From positions 27,035,214 through 27,099,213 of the forward strand of contig OX388313.1 of assembly GCA_947579605.1 (NCBI GenBank): a DNA stretch of 64,000 bases, in the 5' to 3' direction. Both the position numbers and the translations under genes were made by a program. Positions within the stretch are counted from its first letter, which is position 1. The number at the start of each line of letters is the position of its first letter. Below the pieces are notes generated by a model. That model worked only from the letters and a program-made list of their open reading frames with translations, searched no databases and was not told the origin of the DNA. This document shows, piece by piece, positions 10,954 to 23,739 of the stretch. This stretch comes from Athripsodes cinereus. Taxonomy: Eukaryota > Arthropoda > Insecta > Trichoptera > Leptoceridae.

Positions 10954-13079
10954 AAGATGGAAGACATCTCTCGACAATAAAACATATTAGTAAAAGGAAA
11001 CATTGGTTATTTTTTTTATGGAATTCGACTACCTAAACATCGACACAGCGAACGACAATTTTGCATGTCCAAGTTTTTATAAAGGGCAAGAATTGCAGAG
11101 GTTGACCAAGAAATATCTATATGATCTGAATGTCAGGAGGCTTATTGCGATGTGACAAGTCCACACAAAGAAGGAGAGCAAATTGTGGTGTTTTTGCAGA
11201 CCAATCCAATTAATCCTTAGAGATACTTCTAAAATACCTTATTGTTATCAGAAGTCACAAGATGACAGTCACAAAAGTGTAATTTATTACTGATTAAGGT
11301 TTTTTTCTTGTTCAATCCAGTTTCAATATTAAACCCAACCATAATCAATGACGACTCAATGATTTAGCCTTAGGTTTTGAAACTATAATTTAGATACAAT
11401 AAAAAATAATGCATTTATGGTTTGAAAATTAAAAAAAAACAGGTGTGTGTATGTTAAAAGTAATAAAAAAAAACTTAAGTCTCAATCTTGACTGTCTGCC
11501 TAAAGGAATAGTAACAAAAAGCGTAATACCTAATACCACAAAAAAAGAAGAAAAAAATAAGATTTACTTGTTCTTCGAACTGCGCACCAACAATAGAAAA
11601 GGGCAGGTCAAAAATGATACAATAAGAACTAAAGAAAAAAATACCACAAAAAAACCTTTTATAACTAACTAGATCAGGTGTTAGAAGTGTTGTAAATATA
11701 GGGATGATTTTGAATTTACAACCAGGTTCTTTGTTCAAAAGATAACAATGGTCCAGTATATTTTTTCATCCTTTATACCTGTGGTGATGGTGATAGAAAA
11801 AAAAAAGTTTTACAAGAATTGCACATTACTATTATCAGAATTTGATACCTGTTGGAGATTAATCTACCAGGTAAATGTACGCAGTACTAATAATTTATAC
11901 TAAGTATTTTAAGAAAACTTGGAAGATATGGTTTGTTTTTTTATAGATAAGTAGAATGCACTACATATGAATGCACTAATGCACCAGTGGCGCCGATTAG
12001 ATGATGTGCTTATTGTAGATAATGACTATAATTAAATCTTGGAGAGCATTTTAGGCAAAAAAAAATGGATGACTCGACAAAATCTGTATTCTCCTATAAT
12101 GACTACTTAGTGTATGATGATTAAAAATTCTGATAAACTTTAATTTGTTCTAAACGTATAACATGGACTCATTGGTGGAATATACCGCTGTTTACAATAA
12201 ATTTGGCATGACTCGTATGCACCAACTTTGTAAGTGCGTATATTATTGAATTATTCTTGTGCATATGTTTTACCATTTATTATCAATGCACAAATACTAA
12301 AAATAAAGTAAGTCATTGCTTGAATGAAAATGAATATGGAATATTTCTTATGGACCATGAAGTTTATTATTTTCATAAAATGTACAGCTTTCAATATTCA
12401 ATGCTTTTTTTCAGTACGATGCCTCTTACGTTGACTTGTTTAAATTAGGCATGACCTTGCTTTATGATTGTTTTGTTTACGTCACTTAGTCACAATTTTT
12501 ATTCTTGGATCTTTGTTAACTAACATTTCTTCATTTACACCCATATACTTGTAAAAGTACTGTATACTTTTATGCCATTCTGCATTATAGGTATTTTTTT
12601 TTTCACAAAAATTGTAATTTCAATTAATATATTTAGTCATTAATAATTGACTAAATACAAAATCACATGTGAAAATTAAACAATATCACATTTTTAAAAG
12701 AATGAGTTATTATATAAATTTTGTTTCCTACTTATTAGCTTATTATTTGTTCAATGTATTAAGAAATCAAATTAACAAATTTATAAGACGGATGTTTTGC
12801 CACAAATCGAATAAGTATATTATGAATTTCTACTCGATTTGTTAATCGATCAAACTAAATATTATACTACTATCGATAGGTAATCGTTCGAATGAATCGT
12901 TTCTGTACAATATTCATAGATAATAATTATATGTATTCGTAATACCGTTTGCTATACATATAGAAGTTTCCGTCAACTATTTAATATTCAGTATCGCAAC
13001 AAGAGGAAAACACATGTTCCTACAAAGAAAACTCTAACTGTGAGCCTATTAATATTGAGATTAACCGCATTTCAGCGAC
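10954..13079. other. AT-rich DNA, nothing recognised
   Basis: Several short open frames occur but none has family motifs, a plausible codon pattern or splice context. Poly-A/T-rich patches around 11465-11660 create fortuitous lysine-rich or phenylalanine-rich frames. A small hairpin with TTAGTCATTAATAATTGACTAA is at about 12635-12657. Confidence 0.45.
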
Positions 13080-13084
13080 CGTTC

Positions 13085-13600
13085 GTAAATTGACGGACAT
13101 TTGCTTAAGTAAATAAATACTTTAGGTTTTTGATAAATACATTTATTTGTTTATTATCACTACTTATATTTGTAGTTCTTATGAGTTGATGTCCGTTTAT
13201 TAACGGACATCATTTTACGGACATTAGGTAGGTACTTGATTTTTAATCACTTTCGATAAATTCAATTTTATATTTGTAGTTCTCATGACTTGATGTCCGT
13301 TTAGTAACGGACATCATTTTACGGACATTGCTTATTTTTTTATTTTGTTTTAGATAAATTCAATATCTACCAATATCAATTTTACTTTCAATCACATCAA
13401 TACTTTAACGGACACTTACTTACCTACATTAAAGTATCTACTATCAGAATGGCATTATTTCAATGGTTTTCCTATATGTTTGCGCTTATGCGCTTGCGCT
13501 TAAATTATTCATTGTCATGAAACGGGCATATTAATTTAGATGCTAAAATTATTTGGAGATTAATTTTTAAGTCGATAAAATGTTAACGGACGTTGCCTTA
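13085..13600. repeat. Cluster of ACGGACAT motifs with a 104-bp tandem pair
   Basis: ACGGACA(T) occurs on the plus strand at about 13093, 13203, 13217, 13307, 13321 and 13408, a variant ACGGACG at 13586, and the inverse at about 13188 and 13293. Two segments starting at 13165 and 13269 repeat the order TATATTTGTAGTTCT, GATGTCCGTTTA, TAACGGACATCATTTTACGG. Each contains a palindrome around TCCGTTTA-TAACGGA. The role is unknown: protein-binding array or decayed repeat. Confidence 0.7.
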
Positions 13601-15150
13601 TGTAAGTACCTAAGCATAAACTGTTAACATCATAATGAAAATCCACAACTCGCCGAGTCAAATAGATTATTTAAATTGAGTTTTCTCAGAATACGGTGAA
13701 TGAGTTTCATAGCGAAATCTCCCAACTAACCGTTGACAAAACTAATAATGTAATAAGAAAATTGCAAATTTTACCTAGAAATGATTTCATATACTTATAT
13801 AAAATATAATAATTAATATTTAAGTCCGTTCACATGTATGAATATTTATTTGAATATCCGCTATAAACAATTCACTAAACAAGTAACAGGAAAACTAATA
13901 CCCTCATTGCCAAATTGTATTTTTTTCGTGTTTTTTTTTTAGTACAAGCAAATTTACACAAAGAAACATTTAAATCAAATACAATCATACAATGAATATA
14001 CAGAGGGGGAGTTTGTCGCTGGGACGCAATTTCTTCCAACTTACCCAAAATGTTTGTTTCTGGATTATAAAACTGTTTGGACCTTATAAATTTACAATAT
14101 AATGCAAATAATGGGAATACATTTCTAAAAAATCATTGTCTGTTTTAGGGCTTTGATCAAATCTCGATTTTCATCACTTCCCTGCGATATAATTATATAT
14201 CGGAAAGTTAAGATGACCAAAATACTATCTATGTTGTCTGTTTTGTGCTTATATCGTGAAATAAAATTTAAAAAATAACGTCATCAATATTGTCAACCGA
14301 CGGTACTTGGTGGAAGTTCATTATAAATTTGTATATAATAGTAGGTAATGTTATTTATTACATGGGGTGCAATATTTTCGATAGATATCGATAGCTACTA
14401 AACTCTTAGAGAAGCCAGGTTTACACAAAACTAGTATTTATATATAACACTTACCAGGCTTATTATTAAGCACCTACTTATACGATCATAGCAGTCAACA
14501 GTCTTTATGGGCCATTCTGCGCATATCTTAATAACCGCATTCAAGTTCAAGTGAAAGTTGTCCGATAGGAGCAGGCGCCGTATCAAAAGCTGTTTAATAT
14601 TAACAAGGTGATTCATTATTAAACCATAACGATTAAATGAATACTTTTGATGACGTTGCCTTTATATTTCGATACAAGATTGTATTGAGATCATAATATT
14701 ATTATGTATTTTTACTTTGTAGGTGAAACGCGTAGGCAGAACAAAACCGTTATGATTTGGGTCGTATGAAGATTGGTCCGTTTAATTAATAATTTAATTT
14801 TATTATTATTTATTCGCATTTCATTAAATTACTTATTACATGCTTTTTAAAGAAAGTAAATTTAAATTTGGAAATTATTCAACTGTACAAAAGAGTAGCA
14901 GTAGATATTTTGTATGAATTAAACATATGCAGATTTTTTTTTACTTAACTGTTTTCTATACTTTTACTTAATAATAATTATATTCATTGTGTGTTTGTAA
15001 TTTATTTATTTTTAGCATTCGGTAATTCGGTTTAAGTATTCGGCGGCATAAAATTTTGACAATATTTTCTCTAATGTATGCCTAAAATAGAAATTAAATT
15101 TCCGAGTAAGTAAACGAATGAAATCACATTAAAATATTTATATATGTATT
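13601..15150. other. AT-rich DNA with one dispersed repeat fragment
   Basis: Positions 13965-14045 (ACATTTAAATCAAATACAAT, ATATACAGAGGG, GGACGCAATTT) closely resemble 15807-15880, immediately 3' of the retrotransposon tail at 15151-15790. Otherwise nothing was recognised. Confidence 0.45.
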
Positions 15151-15795
15151 TATTATTTACTGTGCATTGATTACAAGCAATCTTATGCAAGTCAGAGATT
15201 CAATGCAAAGGATTATGAATAAGTCACTCAAAAATATACATGGTCTAAATAAACTGACAAAGACAGCTGACCTATATAGAATTACAGGAGAGATGACCCT
15301 AGAACAGTTAATAAATATGGAAAAATCCAAAGCTATACATAAAATTAAAGAAGGCAAGTTGAAATCAAATCTGACGCTGACGTTCAATAATAGTGTACAT
15401 GGATATAATACAAGAAGTGCAGGTCATATTAGAAATGATACACCAAGAACAAATAGAGTTCGTGATGGTTTCCTGTACTCTGCAATTAAAGCCTATAATA
15501 GTTTACCTAACAATGTAAAAGAATGTAGCAATGTAAAAACTTTTAAAAACAAAATTAGTAAGCTAGTGAAAGAAAACGGTGTTAATGTCCAGAAAGTTTG
15601 AAGTGGTGTAGTGTTGTGTCATGTGCATGCTTATATTCATATATATGTGTATATATTATTTATTTTTAAATGTCAAATGTATTACTTATGTTTATATTTT
15701 GTTTTGTTTGCTTGATGTCTGTAAATGGTTTTTACCTCTGATGCCAGCAAACCAGATTGCTGTTTTGAGGTTTATTGTACAATAAATAAAAAAAA
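15151..15795 (+). mobile_element. CR1/Jockey-like non-LTR retrotransposon 3' end
   Basis: An open frame to the TGA near 15599-15601 encodes the conserved C-terminal tail found after the reverse transcriptase in CR1/Jockey-like elements: LNKLTKTADLYRITG, a TLEQLIN block, HGYNTRSA, and YNSLPNNVKECSNVKTFKNK. About 190 bases of 3' UTR follow and end in ATAAATAAAAAAAAA. The reverse transcriptase is absent, so this is a 5'-truncated insertion with an undamaged remaining frame, suggesting moderate age. Clade is an inference. Confidence 0.65.
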
Positions 15796-15806
15796 AATAC
15801 ACAGAA

Positions 15807-16317
15807 AAACATTTAAATATAATACAATCAATATACAGAGGGCAATTTTTACGCGGAGACGCAATTTTCCAACTAACTCAAATAAATATTTTCTTCCTTA
15901 ATGTTCTCTAATATTAATCACTCTTCGAGTATCGTTTTTTTTTTAATTTGATAATTAATTAATTAGGTAATAAGATAAATTCAATTTTATTATGACAAAT
16001 TCAACGGAAGCAAGTTTGTGTTGATGTCATCCGTTTTCCCATTACTTATTTAAAATAAACAGTATTACGCTGGATAGACAGAATTACGAATTTCTTCAAA
16101 TATTTATTGAGCTTGATATGCAAATGTTTTACCGATTCATCATGCCCGCCTCTCATATAAAATTATATCAAAAGTTTAATTATCCGTAAAATTTGTATCA
16201 ATAAAGTTATTACGGTTCATTGTTCGCTTAAACTTCAGATAAATAATTGTAATTGTTAATAATTATTTATTTATTAGAAATACTAAACTATTAAAAAAAA
16301 ATCTGTCAATAACACCT
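15807..16317. other. Dispersed repeat fragment then AT-rich DNA
   Basis: 15807-15880 resembles 13965-14045 (see that entry). The rest shows no feature. Confidence 0.4.
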
Positions 16318-16432
16318 TTTCGTTTTCTACACGTTTCAACCAATGTATCTTCAGCATACGTCTGTAGCACCTCAGCTCGAAGACCGTCAACCATCCGCTT
16401 TCCGCGATGGTCCACGTCTCACTACAATGTAT
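16318..16432 (-). pseudogene. Non-LTR reverse transcriptase remnant (post-RT segment)
   Basis: The minus strand reads CSETWTIAESGWLTVFELRC then YRRMLKIHWLKRVENEK. This is the conserved segment between the thumb and the GRPR motif in RTE/CR1-like polyproteins. The same lineage continues at 22464 and 31198 with ENEEVLTRVGEKRQLLKRIS. A 115-base relic without neighbours. Confidence 0.6.
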
Positions 16433-17965
16433 CAGAAAAGTTTAGACAAAAGCTTTATAAGATTCTTCTTAAAGTTTAATTCAATGTTTGGGGATTCTAA
16501 TATTTTAAGTTTTTTTGTTTAAGGCAGTTCTTGTCTGGGTAATGAAATAAAAACATGTACCTACCTATCCATAATATGTAGGTTTACTTAACTAATACTT
16601 GGATGTTTTCAAATTTATAAAATCAGTAAAACGTTGCTTTTATTTATATGGATCATAAATGACATTATGTCCTAGAATTGATGAATTGTATAGTGTCTTT
16701 GAGGTGCTTTGGCACGTAAACGACACTTTAATGTTGTCCAATAATAATAAAGTTATAACAATGAATATACCAATTAATCACAACAATGAGAAAACCAATC
16801 AAGATCCCTTCTTTACCAACTAATGAACAGAAATTTGAGGTACTTTATTTGACAAAAAGATGTAGAAAGAAAAAAATGTAAAACGCATAAATAAAAATTT
16901 ATATTTACACAAAGTCCACAAATCCAATCCCTAAAATTATTTTTAATTGCTGTAATCAATACGCAATGACACATTATGAATAAAATAATGAGAATGCTAT
17001 TTTACCCTCAACAGGGGAAACCTAGATTCATTGTGAAACAGTTCAGGGATTTGGTATTTTCCTTACTTCATGAGGCACAACTGATAAGCTTACTGCTGCT
17101 CTGAACTGATAAATGTAATATTATTATAACTCATTACAATAATTATAACGTTATTATCAATTTTAAGCAGCGCGCTATAAAACTATTAAATATAAACATA
17201 ACCTCGTGACCTCAGCTGAGTGCGAATAATAAATAAACATTAATAATATTAGTATAGAATAGCGTTGTCGTTATTATAAATTTATTATCAGCTGTTGGTT
17301 AATGTAACTAAGAAGACAGATAATAAAAATAATTATTACAACAGTAGGTACCTACCTAATATGTAGGTATCTTAGAAATAAGTGACATAGCAACAGATTT
17401 AATAATTATTCAATGTAAATTATATGTAAATTGTTTAAGTGTGACAACTGATAAGAGTATTATAACGTATAAGATACGTTTTCAAAGAGCTTTAAGCATT
17501 TAGATAATAGCAGTTATTTTTTAGTGTTGCATTCTCCCCTATTATTATTTTCTTACATTTTGTTTTTCTTGTGCATTTTCGTTAATCAAAATTTACAAGT
17601 TTGAATTACTGCTACTGTATATGTTAAAAATGTTGAAATTGAGCACACATTTATTTTTAAACATCTGTGGTAATATCCCAAAAGTTAATACATAGGTGCA
17701 AAAGCTAACTTTATAGGAATATATTTCATAGAAAATAATATCATCATTTTCAGGATGTAAAATCATTGGCTCTTAATATCAATATTTATCTTTTTTAACA
17801 AATACATAATTATATTATTTAGGTATTTTTTAAGTGAAATGAAAAAAATGATAACAAGAGACTATCAAGTGTAAAAACTATTTTTATAAAAATTGGACTA
17901 ATAAAAATTCGCTATATTACCACCGAAATATTGTTTATTAGGTACTAATTTAATTATACTACTAC
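16433..17965. other. AT-rich DNA with one 95-bp dispersed repeat
   Basis: 16661-16755 (GTCTTTGAGGTGCTTTGGCA, CACTTTAATGTTGTCCAATA) is repeated at 29358-29455. No gene supported. Confidence 0.45.
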
Positions 17966-18132
17966 AAGTGGGGCAGTAAGCAGGCCAGCTGCATGTTTAA
18001 ACATACAAGCTGTCCTCTCCATGCCAACAAAAACATCACCATCTCACTAATCGCTGAATTTAAGTAGGTATCTTTATTTTTAACTTTCGAACACGGGAGA
18101 CCAATTCTTTAGCGGGTGCTCCACGGAATATT
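17966..18132 (-). mobile_element. RTE-tailed short element
   Basis: Plus-strand order: ACAAGTGGGGCAGTAAGCAG, CAGCTGCATG, CTGTCCTCTCCATGCCAAC, CTAATCGCTGAATTT, and a GACCAATTCTTTAGCGGG end followed by TGCTCCACGGAATATT. The extreme 3' hairpin is partly lost. Sense is minus. Confidence 0.65.
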
Positions 18133-19499
18133 ATATATTATTCAACTTATGTACATTATATACGCACTAGGTATATAGCAATTATGTAAATAGTAATTAA
18201 AATGATTTAAATTATGAATATGTGTATCATAATAATAAATATATAGGTACCTAATGTAGTTAGCTTCAGATAAGCAATAATATCATGTTGTATGCTATTG
18301 GCCTAGATATTCTGAATACACATAATATAATTTATATTAAATTTATTTATTATATGTAAGAACTTGTATGCGTGCAAAAGTTCAAAAATACATCAACAAA
18401 ATATAATGTAGGCATATTTGATTAAGATTGTGTAGCTGTTATCATTATATGTATATCTAAAATAAGAAAGACGATGGTCCTGGTTGGACAATGTTCTGAA
18501 AATGTCCAAAAAGAGTACCTACCTACTGTTCTTTTGTCCACAAGGGTGCCGATGGCCCAGATTTCCCCCCTTCACAATACATCGTTCCTATGACAACGAC
18601 ATTAGAGCTATAGGAATTTCGTAGGAAAAGGTGATGGTTTCTGCCCTGTGCTCTCGAAAGGAGTGTTGAAGGGCGAGATATCAGGGTTTTATAAGGAAAT
18701 AAAGGATGTTATTGTCAATTTTATTGAAAAATTATCAATGACAGAATGATATAAAATGATTTTGCAAGTCAAAAAGGTGTAGGTACAAAAGACAATCAAA
18801 ACTGTACATAACCACCAGTGGCGGGACTAGACTTTTTAAATCGGTCATACTTTCATGTTGATTTTTTTATTATAGCTACAATTCGGCATAGGAGATGAAG
18901 AAAATCCCACTATTCAAATATTTAACCCCCCCTCCCCCTCCCATCCCGTCCCCAAATGTTCAATTTGGCATGAGACTTTGAGATATTTCATCACGATCTC
19001 AACTTTTTTGCAAGTTATATACGACGCTTTTTCCATATATGGAAAGTACGCCACTGATAAGCATTACGTACATGGAGTATACCACTAATTAATTGGATAA
19101 TTTAACGAGACTGCTTTATGTGAAGACATCATTATAAATTATTTTGACGAAACACAAATTTAAGATGCACTTTTTCAGCAGCAAATCAATTCCTTAAGTA
19201 TCATGATTTAATTAGAATAATTTACTATTATGCATTGCTGTTTTTATTTACATAACTGCATTGCTCAACATGCAGTTAAATAAAACAGTAATACATAATG
19301 AAATTATATTATAATATACCTATAATTAAATAAAAAAAAGTATATATCTACCTAAGTACCAGCCTAGCTAATCTTGCTTCAAGACAAGCCACTCCTATAT
19401 TTGTACAGGAATTTAATTACCCAATGCACATAAATAGCATATTATGAAAAAACATGTTAACATTTTCGGTTAAAGTATTTTTTCAAAAAATACTCTCTT
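18133..19499. other. AT-rich DNA, nothing firm
   Basis: 18540-18680 shares short phrases with 8090-8160 and 45425-45475 (unclassified diverged repeat). A C-rich patch lies at about 18930-18950. No gene supported. Confidence 0.4.
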
Positions 19500-19740
19500 C
19501 TTCTTCTTCTCGTGCCATATCAGGTCCCCCCGACGTTGGTGATCACTCTGGCGAAGGCTTCTCTATCCTGCGCGACCCGGAACAACTCCCCCACATGTCT
19601 CATCCCGGTCCAGTCTCTTATGTTGCGCAGCCAAGACGTTTGCCTTCTACCAGGACCACGCTGCTGGAGTAAACTATACTTACCGCCCCGCAGAACGTGG
19701 CCTCTTAGGTGATCGCCCCGCAGAACGTGGCTGAATCGTT
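19500..19740 (-). mobile_element. Non-LTR retrotransposon ORF tail (WLRNIRDWTG type)
   Basis: The minus frame reads GPGRRQTSWLRNIRDWTG, GELFRVAQDREAFARVI, TNVGGT, then TGA. This is the C-terminal end of an RTE-class polyprotein. Two further copies at 52427-52625 and 58893-59075 keep the same stop context. A short, 5'-truncated copy, but the remaining frame is intact. The CTTCTTCTTCT run on the left (19493-19508) is the 3' GAA-type microsatellite tail in sense orientation. Confidence 0.7.
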
Positions 19741-19849
19741 AGATCTCCGGTTTGATTCTCGAATTTATGACCTATGAAATAATTCACGAAGATTCCAAAA
19801 TATTTTCGATTTTCAAATTGAAGTTGATATTCATATTTGATCTATCTAT

Positions 19850-20010
19850 AACATGGCTGTATCTCCCACAAGTAGAGTAGCCATTAAGGGTTGTACCCTC
19901 CCTTACCCGTGGATATTACAAAAAGCGGGATAAAATATGGGTACATATTATCCTCTACATTCTGATGGGTACCTACCACGCCTCATCATTGAATTTTAAA
20001 AAATGTCTTA
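19850..20010 (-). mobile_element. Highly diverged RTE-tailed short element
   Basis: TATCTCCCACAAGTAGAGTA followed by GCCAT and, after an unrelated middle, ACATTCTGATGGGTACC and CCTCATCATTGAATTT keep the family order. Weak match. Confidence 0.35.
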
Positions 20011-20047
20011 TATATTAGTTAATTAAACTCAATCACAATGTTAGATA

Positions 20048-20201
20048 CTTTTTTTTTAATAAAAAAGATATATCTGGGTTTTGTTTGTTATAAACCCAAA
20101 TACAACCTTATACACCGTAAGCTATTAAAAGCTTGTGTCGTGAAAGGGGAGTTTGCCGGTACCTGGTATCGAACCACGGACCCCTTGTTCACGAGGCCGA
20201 G
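20048..20201 (-). mobile_element. SINE family A, nearly full copy
   Basis: Minus-sense copy with tail on the left (T-run, then GGGTTTTGTTTGTTATAAAC), body, and inverse B-box region GGTATCGAACCACGG. The tRNA head is cut after the CTCGGCC block at about 20201. Confidence 0.8.
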
Positions 20202-20815
20202 CTTACACTTACATACCTAATACACAAAATTATAATTCTTAAAATATTTTTTATGAATCATCTTATTGTAAAACCTAGTAATCCAGGTGCAAGTTTGTAA
20301 CGTACACACTATAGGTGCCAACTCTTTCATTAATATATTTATTAATTTCTATAACATCCGCCATTCAAAAAGGTTCGTCAAAATTTTCTTAAACCTTGAA
20401 TTAATTCTGTGTCCCTGTTGAGAATCGAACTCAAAGTCGAACTCATCGATCACTATAAAATTCACGGTCGATTACATTTTAAGAAATTTATTTCAATATA
20501 AGTCATTTTAGCTGTGCAAATCTGGTTAGAGGCAAATCTAAGGAGTGTCGATAGTTTTTACAATCACTAATATCGATGTATCATTTTTATTCTGCAAGTG
20601 ATGTATTTATTTATTTATTTATTCAATGTATTAACATGTGTACTATCTAGCAATATGTAATTTATTTTCTAGGTCGCCCTGTATCAAAATAGTATTAATT
20701 AGTTTGATTTTTATATCGAAGGCTACAATTTCAAATGAGTTAGCTTGAGGCACAGTTTGAAACAATTCTAAAGTCTTTTTCCCAAACATAATGATTTGGG
20801 GCTCAATTTTCATTT

Positions 20816-21070
20816 GCGGCGTACAGAGAGCTGGATGCGAACGTCAATCATCTATAATCAAGCAAAAATCTTAAATCTTTCGGCGACAATTCGGAACATT
20901 CTCCTAAGAAATATTCGAATGAATGCCTTTGTTACTCGTCCATGAGACGTAACGAAGGCATTCATTCGAATATTTCTTAGGAGAATGCTCCGAATTGTCA
21001 CCGAAAGATTTAAGATTTTTGCTTGATGATTAATGATCGATGTTCGCAGCCAGCTGTGTGGACGCCGCCA
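20816..21070. repeat. Large palindrome, arms of about 125 bp
   Basis: From the GCGGCGT at 20816 and the ACGCCGC at about 21062 inward, both halves are inverse copies with few mismatches, meeting near 20943 with almost no spacer (GTTAC ... GTAAC). Outer parts have slightly more differences than the inner 95 bases. RNA from either strand would form a long hairpin. No target duplication was recognised. It may be a fold-back element or an inverted duplication of one sequence; the encoded peptide is not recognised. Confidence 0.85.
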
Positions 21071-21274
21071 TAGGTGATGAATCTGGTAGACAGCATTTGA
21101 ACCACGCACTTTTTGATAAAATGCCGATTTTATAAAATAAATCCGAAATTATTTAATAATTAACCGTAAGCAAAAATAATGCTTCATGAAAACTTTTGTT
21201 CTTTAAATTTTTGGATGGCAGAAAAGTATTTGGCATCTGATTTGAATTTGTCTTATATGTATGAAATCAAGCAT

Positions 21275-21490
21275 TTATGATCCTTCTTCATCCTTCTTCA
21301 ACCACGTCCAAGTTTCACTTGCATACATAAGTGTCGGTACCAGAATGGTATTGTGCACCAGCATTTTGGCCATGTTTGACACATTGCTATTGCTAACAAT
21401 GGGACGAAGTGCACCGTTTACTCTAGCACCGGCAACTTTTCTTCTTTCGATATCCTTATCGTATCTTCCATCCCTCGCAAACAGACCTCT
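21275..21490 (-). mobile_element. RTE-like remnant, family 1, internal segment
   Basis: The minus strand encodes DGRYDKDIERRKVAGARVNG, then LRPIVSNSNVSNMAKMLVHN and TILVPTLMYASETWTWLKKD. This matches residues of the 42.1-kb copy just after its YLGS motif. The downstream tail is absent, so both ends are missing. Confidence 0.7.
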
Positions 21491-21514
21491 GTTTGGTTTT
21501 GTATTGAACTAAAA

Positions 21515-22463
21515 TAAAAAATGAAACTATTACAATAAAACTGGATTTTCCCATGTTCATGTATTTTTGTGCAGTTCTAAAATTATTATTACTATTTTTT
21601 GTTTTTGTTTTTTTAATATCTTGACTAGTGACTAAAATTTGTCTTTTAATGAATTTATTGTATTTAAATTTTAATTTTTTGATTTTGATTTTAATTTTGA
21701 TTTTAATTTTTTAATTTTTTGACTTGAACTGGAGTACCTATTTTTTGTCTGTTTTTATATTTTTGTACATGTGTTGAATGATACAGTGTGATCTTGTTAA
21801 GTTTATCTGTATACTTGTAAAGGCAATTGCCGTATATTGTGTTTAAATAAATAAAATTTCTTTGAAGCAACAGGTGTCTTTGAAATATGCAAGGCATTTG
21901 AAAATAAATGGCCTACATTCAACATGAATGACACTGATTGGCCAATGTCAGTGTGCAAAAGTTAGTCTTACTATTACAATACATTTACATATTATTATAC
22001 ATACCTCATTCGTTGATTAATTATCCTAATATGTATGATACAGATCAGTTTTACAAGTAGCTCTAAAATATTGATAGATCTCTATTTCTGAAGTGGGTGT
22101 CCTATAAATAAACAAATTCAACGACCCCACGTATCCTTGGTCTGATGTTTGTAATTATTTTTTTCAATATCTTTTCTGTTTTGTTTTTAAACTTGTTCTG
22201 CAAAATCGAACTGGCTTAATGCAGAATACATAATTCAAAAATTAAAAATATGATTAATTTAGAACATACTACCCTACTGATTGAGTTGAGGTTTATTTTG
22301 TAAAATTCCATATTTAATTTGTAAAAATAAATACACAAATGGTTTAAATTTTACAATCAATGGTGGATTGGTAGGTACGTTTGGTGAATTTATCGAAAGT
22401 TTGCTTAATATTCTTCCCGTTAAAATTTTTTTTCGTTGTGCTTTTGAAACAAGAACGCTTTTA
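21515..22463. other. AT-rich DNA, nothing recognised
   Basis: T-rich low-complexity sequence at 21595-21720 (repeats of TTTTAATTTTGATT) and otherwise featureless DNA. Confidence 0.45.
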
Positions 22464-22745
22464 ACTGAGCGGTGGAAAGGATATTTAGAATTATCATACT
22501 ATACGAGAAAAGGCAACTCCTGAAAAGAATCAGCCAACAACGAGCTAATTTGATTGGCCACAACATTAAGCACGCAGGGCTACTCATCGCCATCGCGGAG
22601 GGTAGAACCGAAGGCACAAATGGCAGAGGCCGACCAAGAGACGCGTATATGGACCAACTGAAGAGGGACATGAACTGTAGCTTATACGTAGAGCTGAATG
22701 GAGAAGAAACTCCAAACTCGTTGCAGACCAATCTAATGGATTACT
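22464..22745 (+). pseudogene. Non-LTR retrotransposon ORF tail (RQLLKRIS type), copy 1
   Basis: The plus frame encodes EKRQLLKRISQQRANLIGHN, LLIAIAEGRTEGTNGRGRPR, DAYMDQLKRDMNC and SYVEL-like residues. This is the region after the reverse transcriptase in an RTE/CR1-type polyprotein, with the usual G-RGRPR motif. A deletion removes the RLAENRDEWR part kept in the copy at 31198, joining ELNGE directly to later sequence. Both ends are truncated. Confidence 0.65.
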
Positions 22746-22814
22746 ATAGATGCCAAATAGGTCTATTATTATCATATTGTTCCAATAAACATGCGAAAAA
22801 CCACGCACAGTAAA

Positions 22815-23739
22815 CTAGTCCGAAAAAGTTAACTACCTACATAATTATGTATGAATCAAGTCTTTGAAAGATAATTAGTTTATTTACGTATTAAAATAAG
22901 CATTAATTATGATTTCATTTTATATACCTAGTTGATAAACTATTCAATACAGAGGTGGCGTTTTGGACACAGTAAAGTTATATAAAGCAGGCATGCAAAA
23001 CCTTCAACCATTGGAGATTATTGGACACACAAAATCATTCATTCATTTACCTTGAACTCTCCCACTCAGAACGTCTCCGTACCAATAGAGTCATCTCTTT
23101 TCACGACGTCTCTAACATTCTGATGTCATTATCATGCAATTATTGTAAAAGAGTATAGTCCAGGCCATCAAAAAGAACAGTGTTTATTATGACCAAAAAC
23201 CACTGGACACAAACAAAACACGAACCCAGCCACGACCATCGTTTCTCTTGTTTTGTAGAAGCTCAGACAAAACATTAAAGAATATGCGTCAAAATAGTTT
23301 GATCCTTGTTCAGTCTTAGGATTATAATAATACATTACTGAACCATTATTGGAATATAAATGAGACCTTGCATGAAAAATGTATATTTCCTTTTAGTTAC
23401 CCAACTCGTTTTACTAGCAATGTAGATATTAATTTATTTACCGAATTTATTTTATCAAATCATTATGCGTCAATCAAAAAGGTAAAATGTATCACATTTT
23501 TTGTGACCACATAGATTAATATTCATAATTTATTTACAAGGTACAACTAACTAGCGCAATTCCAAAAGGATTAGGTATAAAGTGTAGTCATCAGAAAAGT
23601 GAATTCTTAATAAAACTGATCAATTTAGTAAAAAATTCGTAAATCTTGCAACACATTGATGAATCGCGGATGTGCATTCTCAATTCTCCTTATACTTACT
23701 TTACTTTTTGTATGGCTTCGGCTTGTATTAATAATAGTT
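22815..23739. other. AT-rich DNA, nothing recognised
   Basis: No gene or family supported. Confidence 0.45.

Noticed and set aside
11445..11738. Overlapping 75- and 87-codon ORFs on both strands
   Set aside because: Created by poly-A/poly-T low complexity; no motifs.
21703..21897. 64-codon minus-strand ORF
   Set aside because: Low-complexity lysine-rich start and no family features; AT-rich chance frame.
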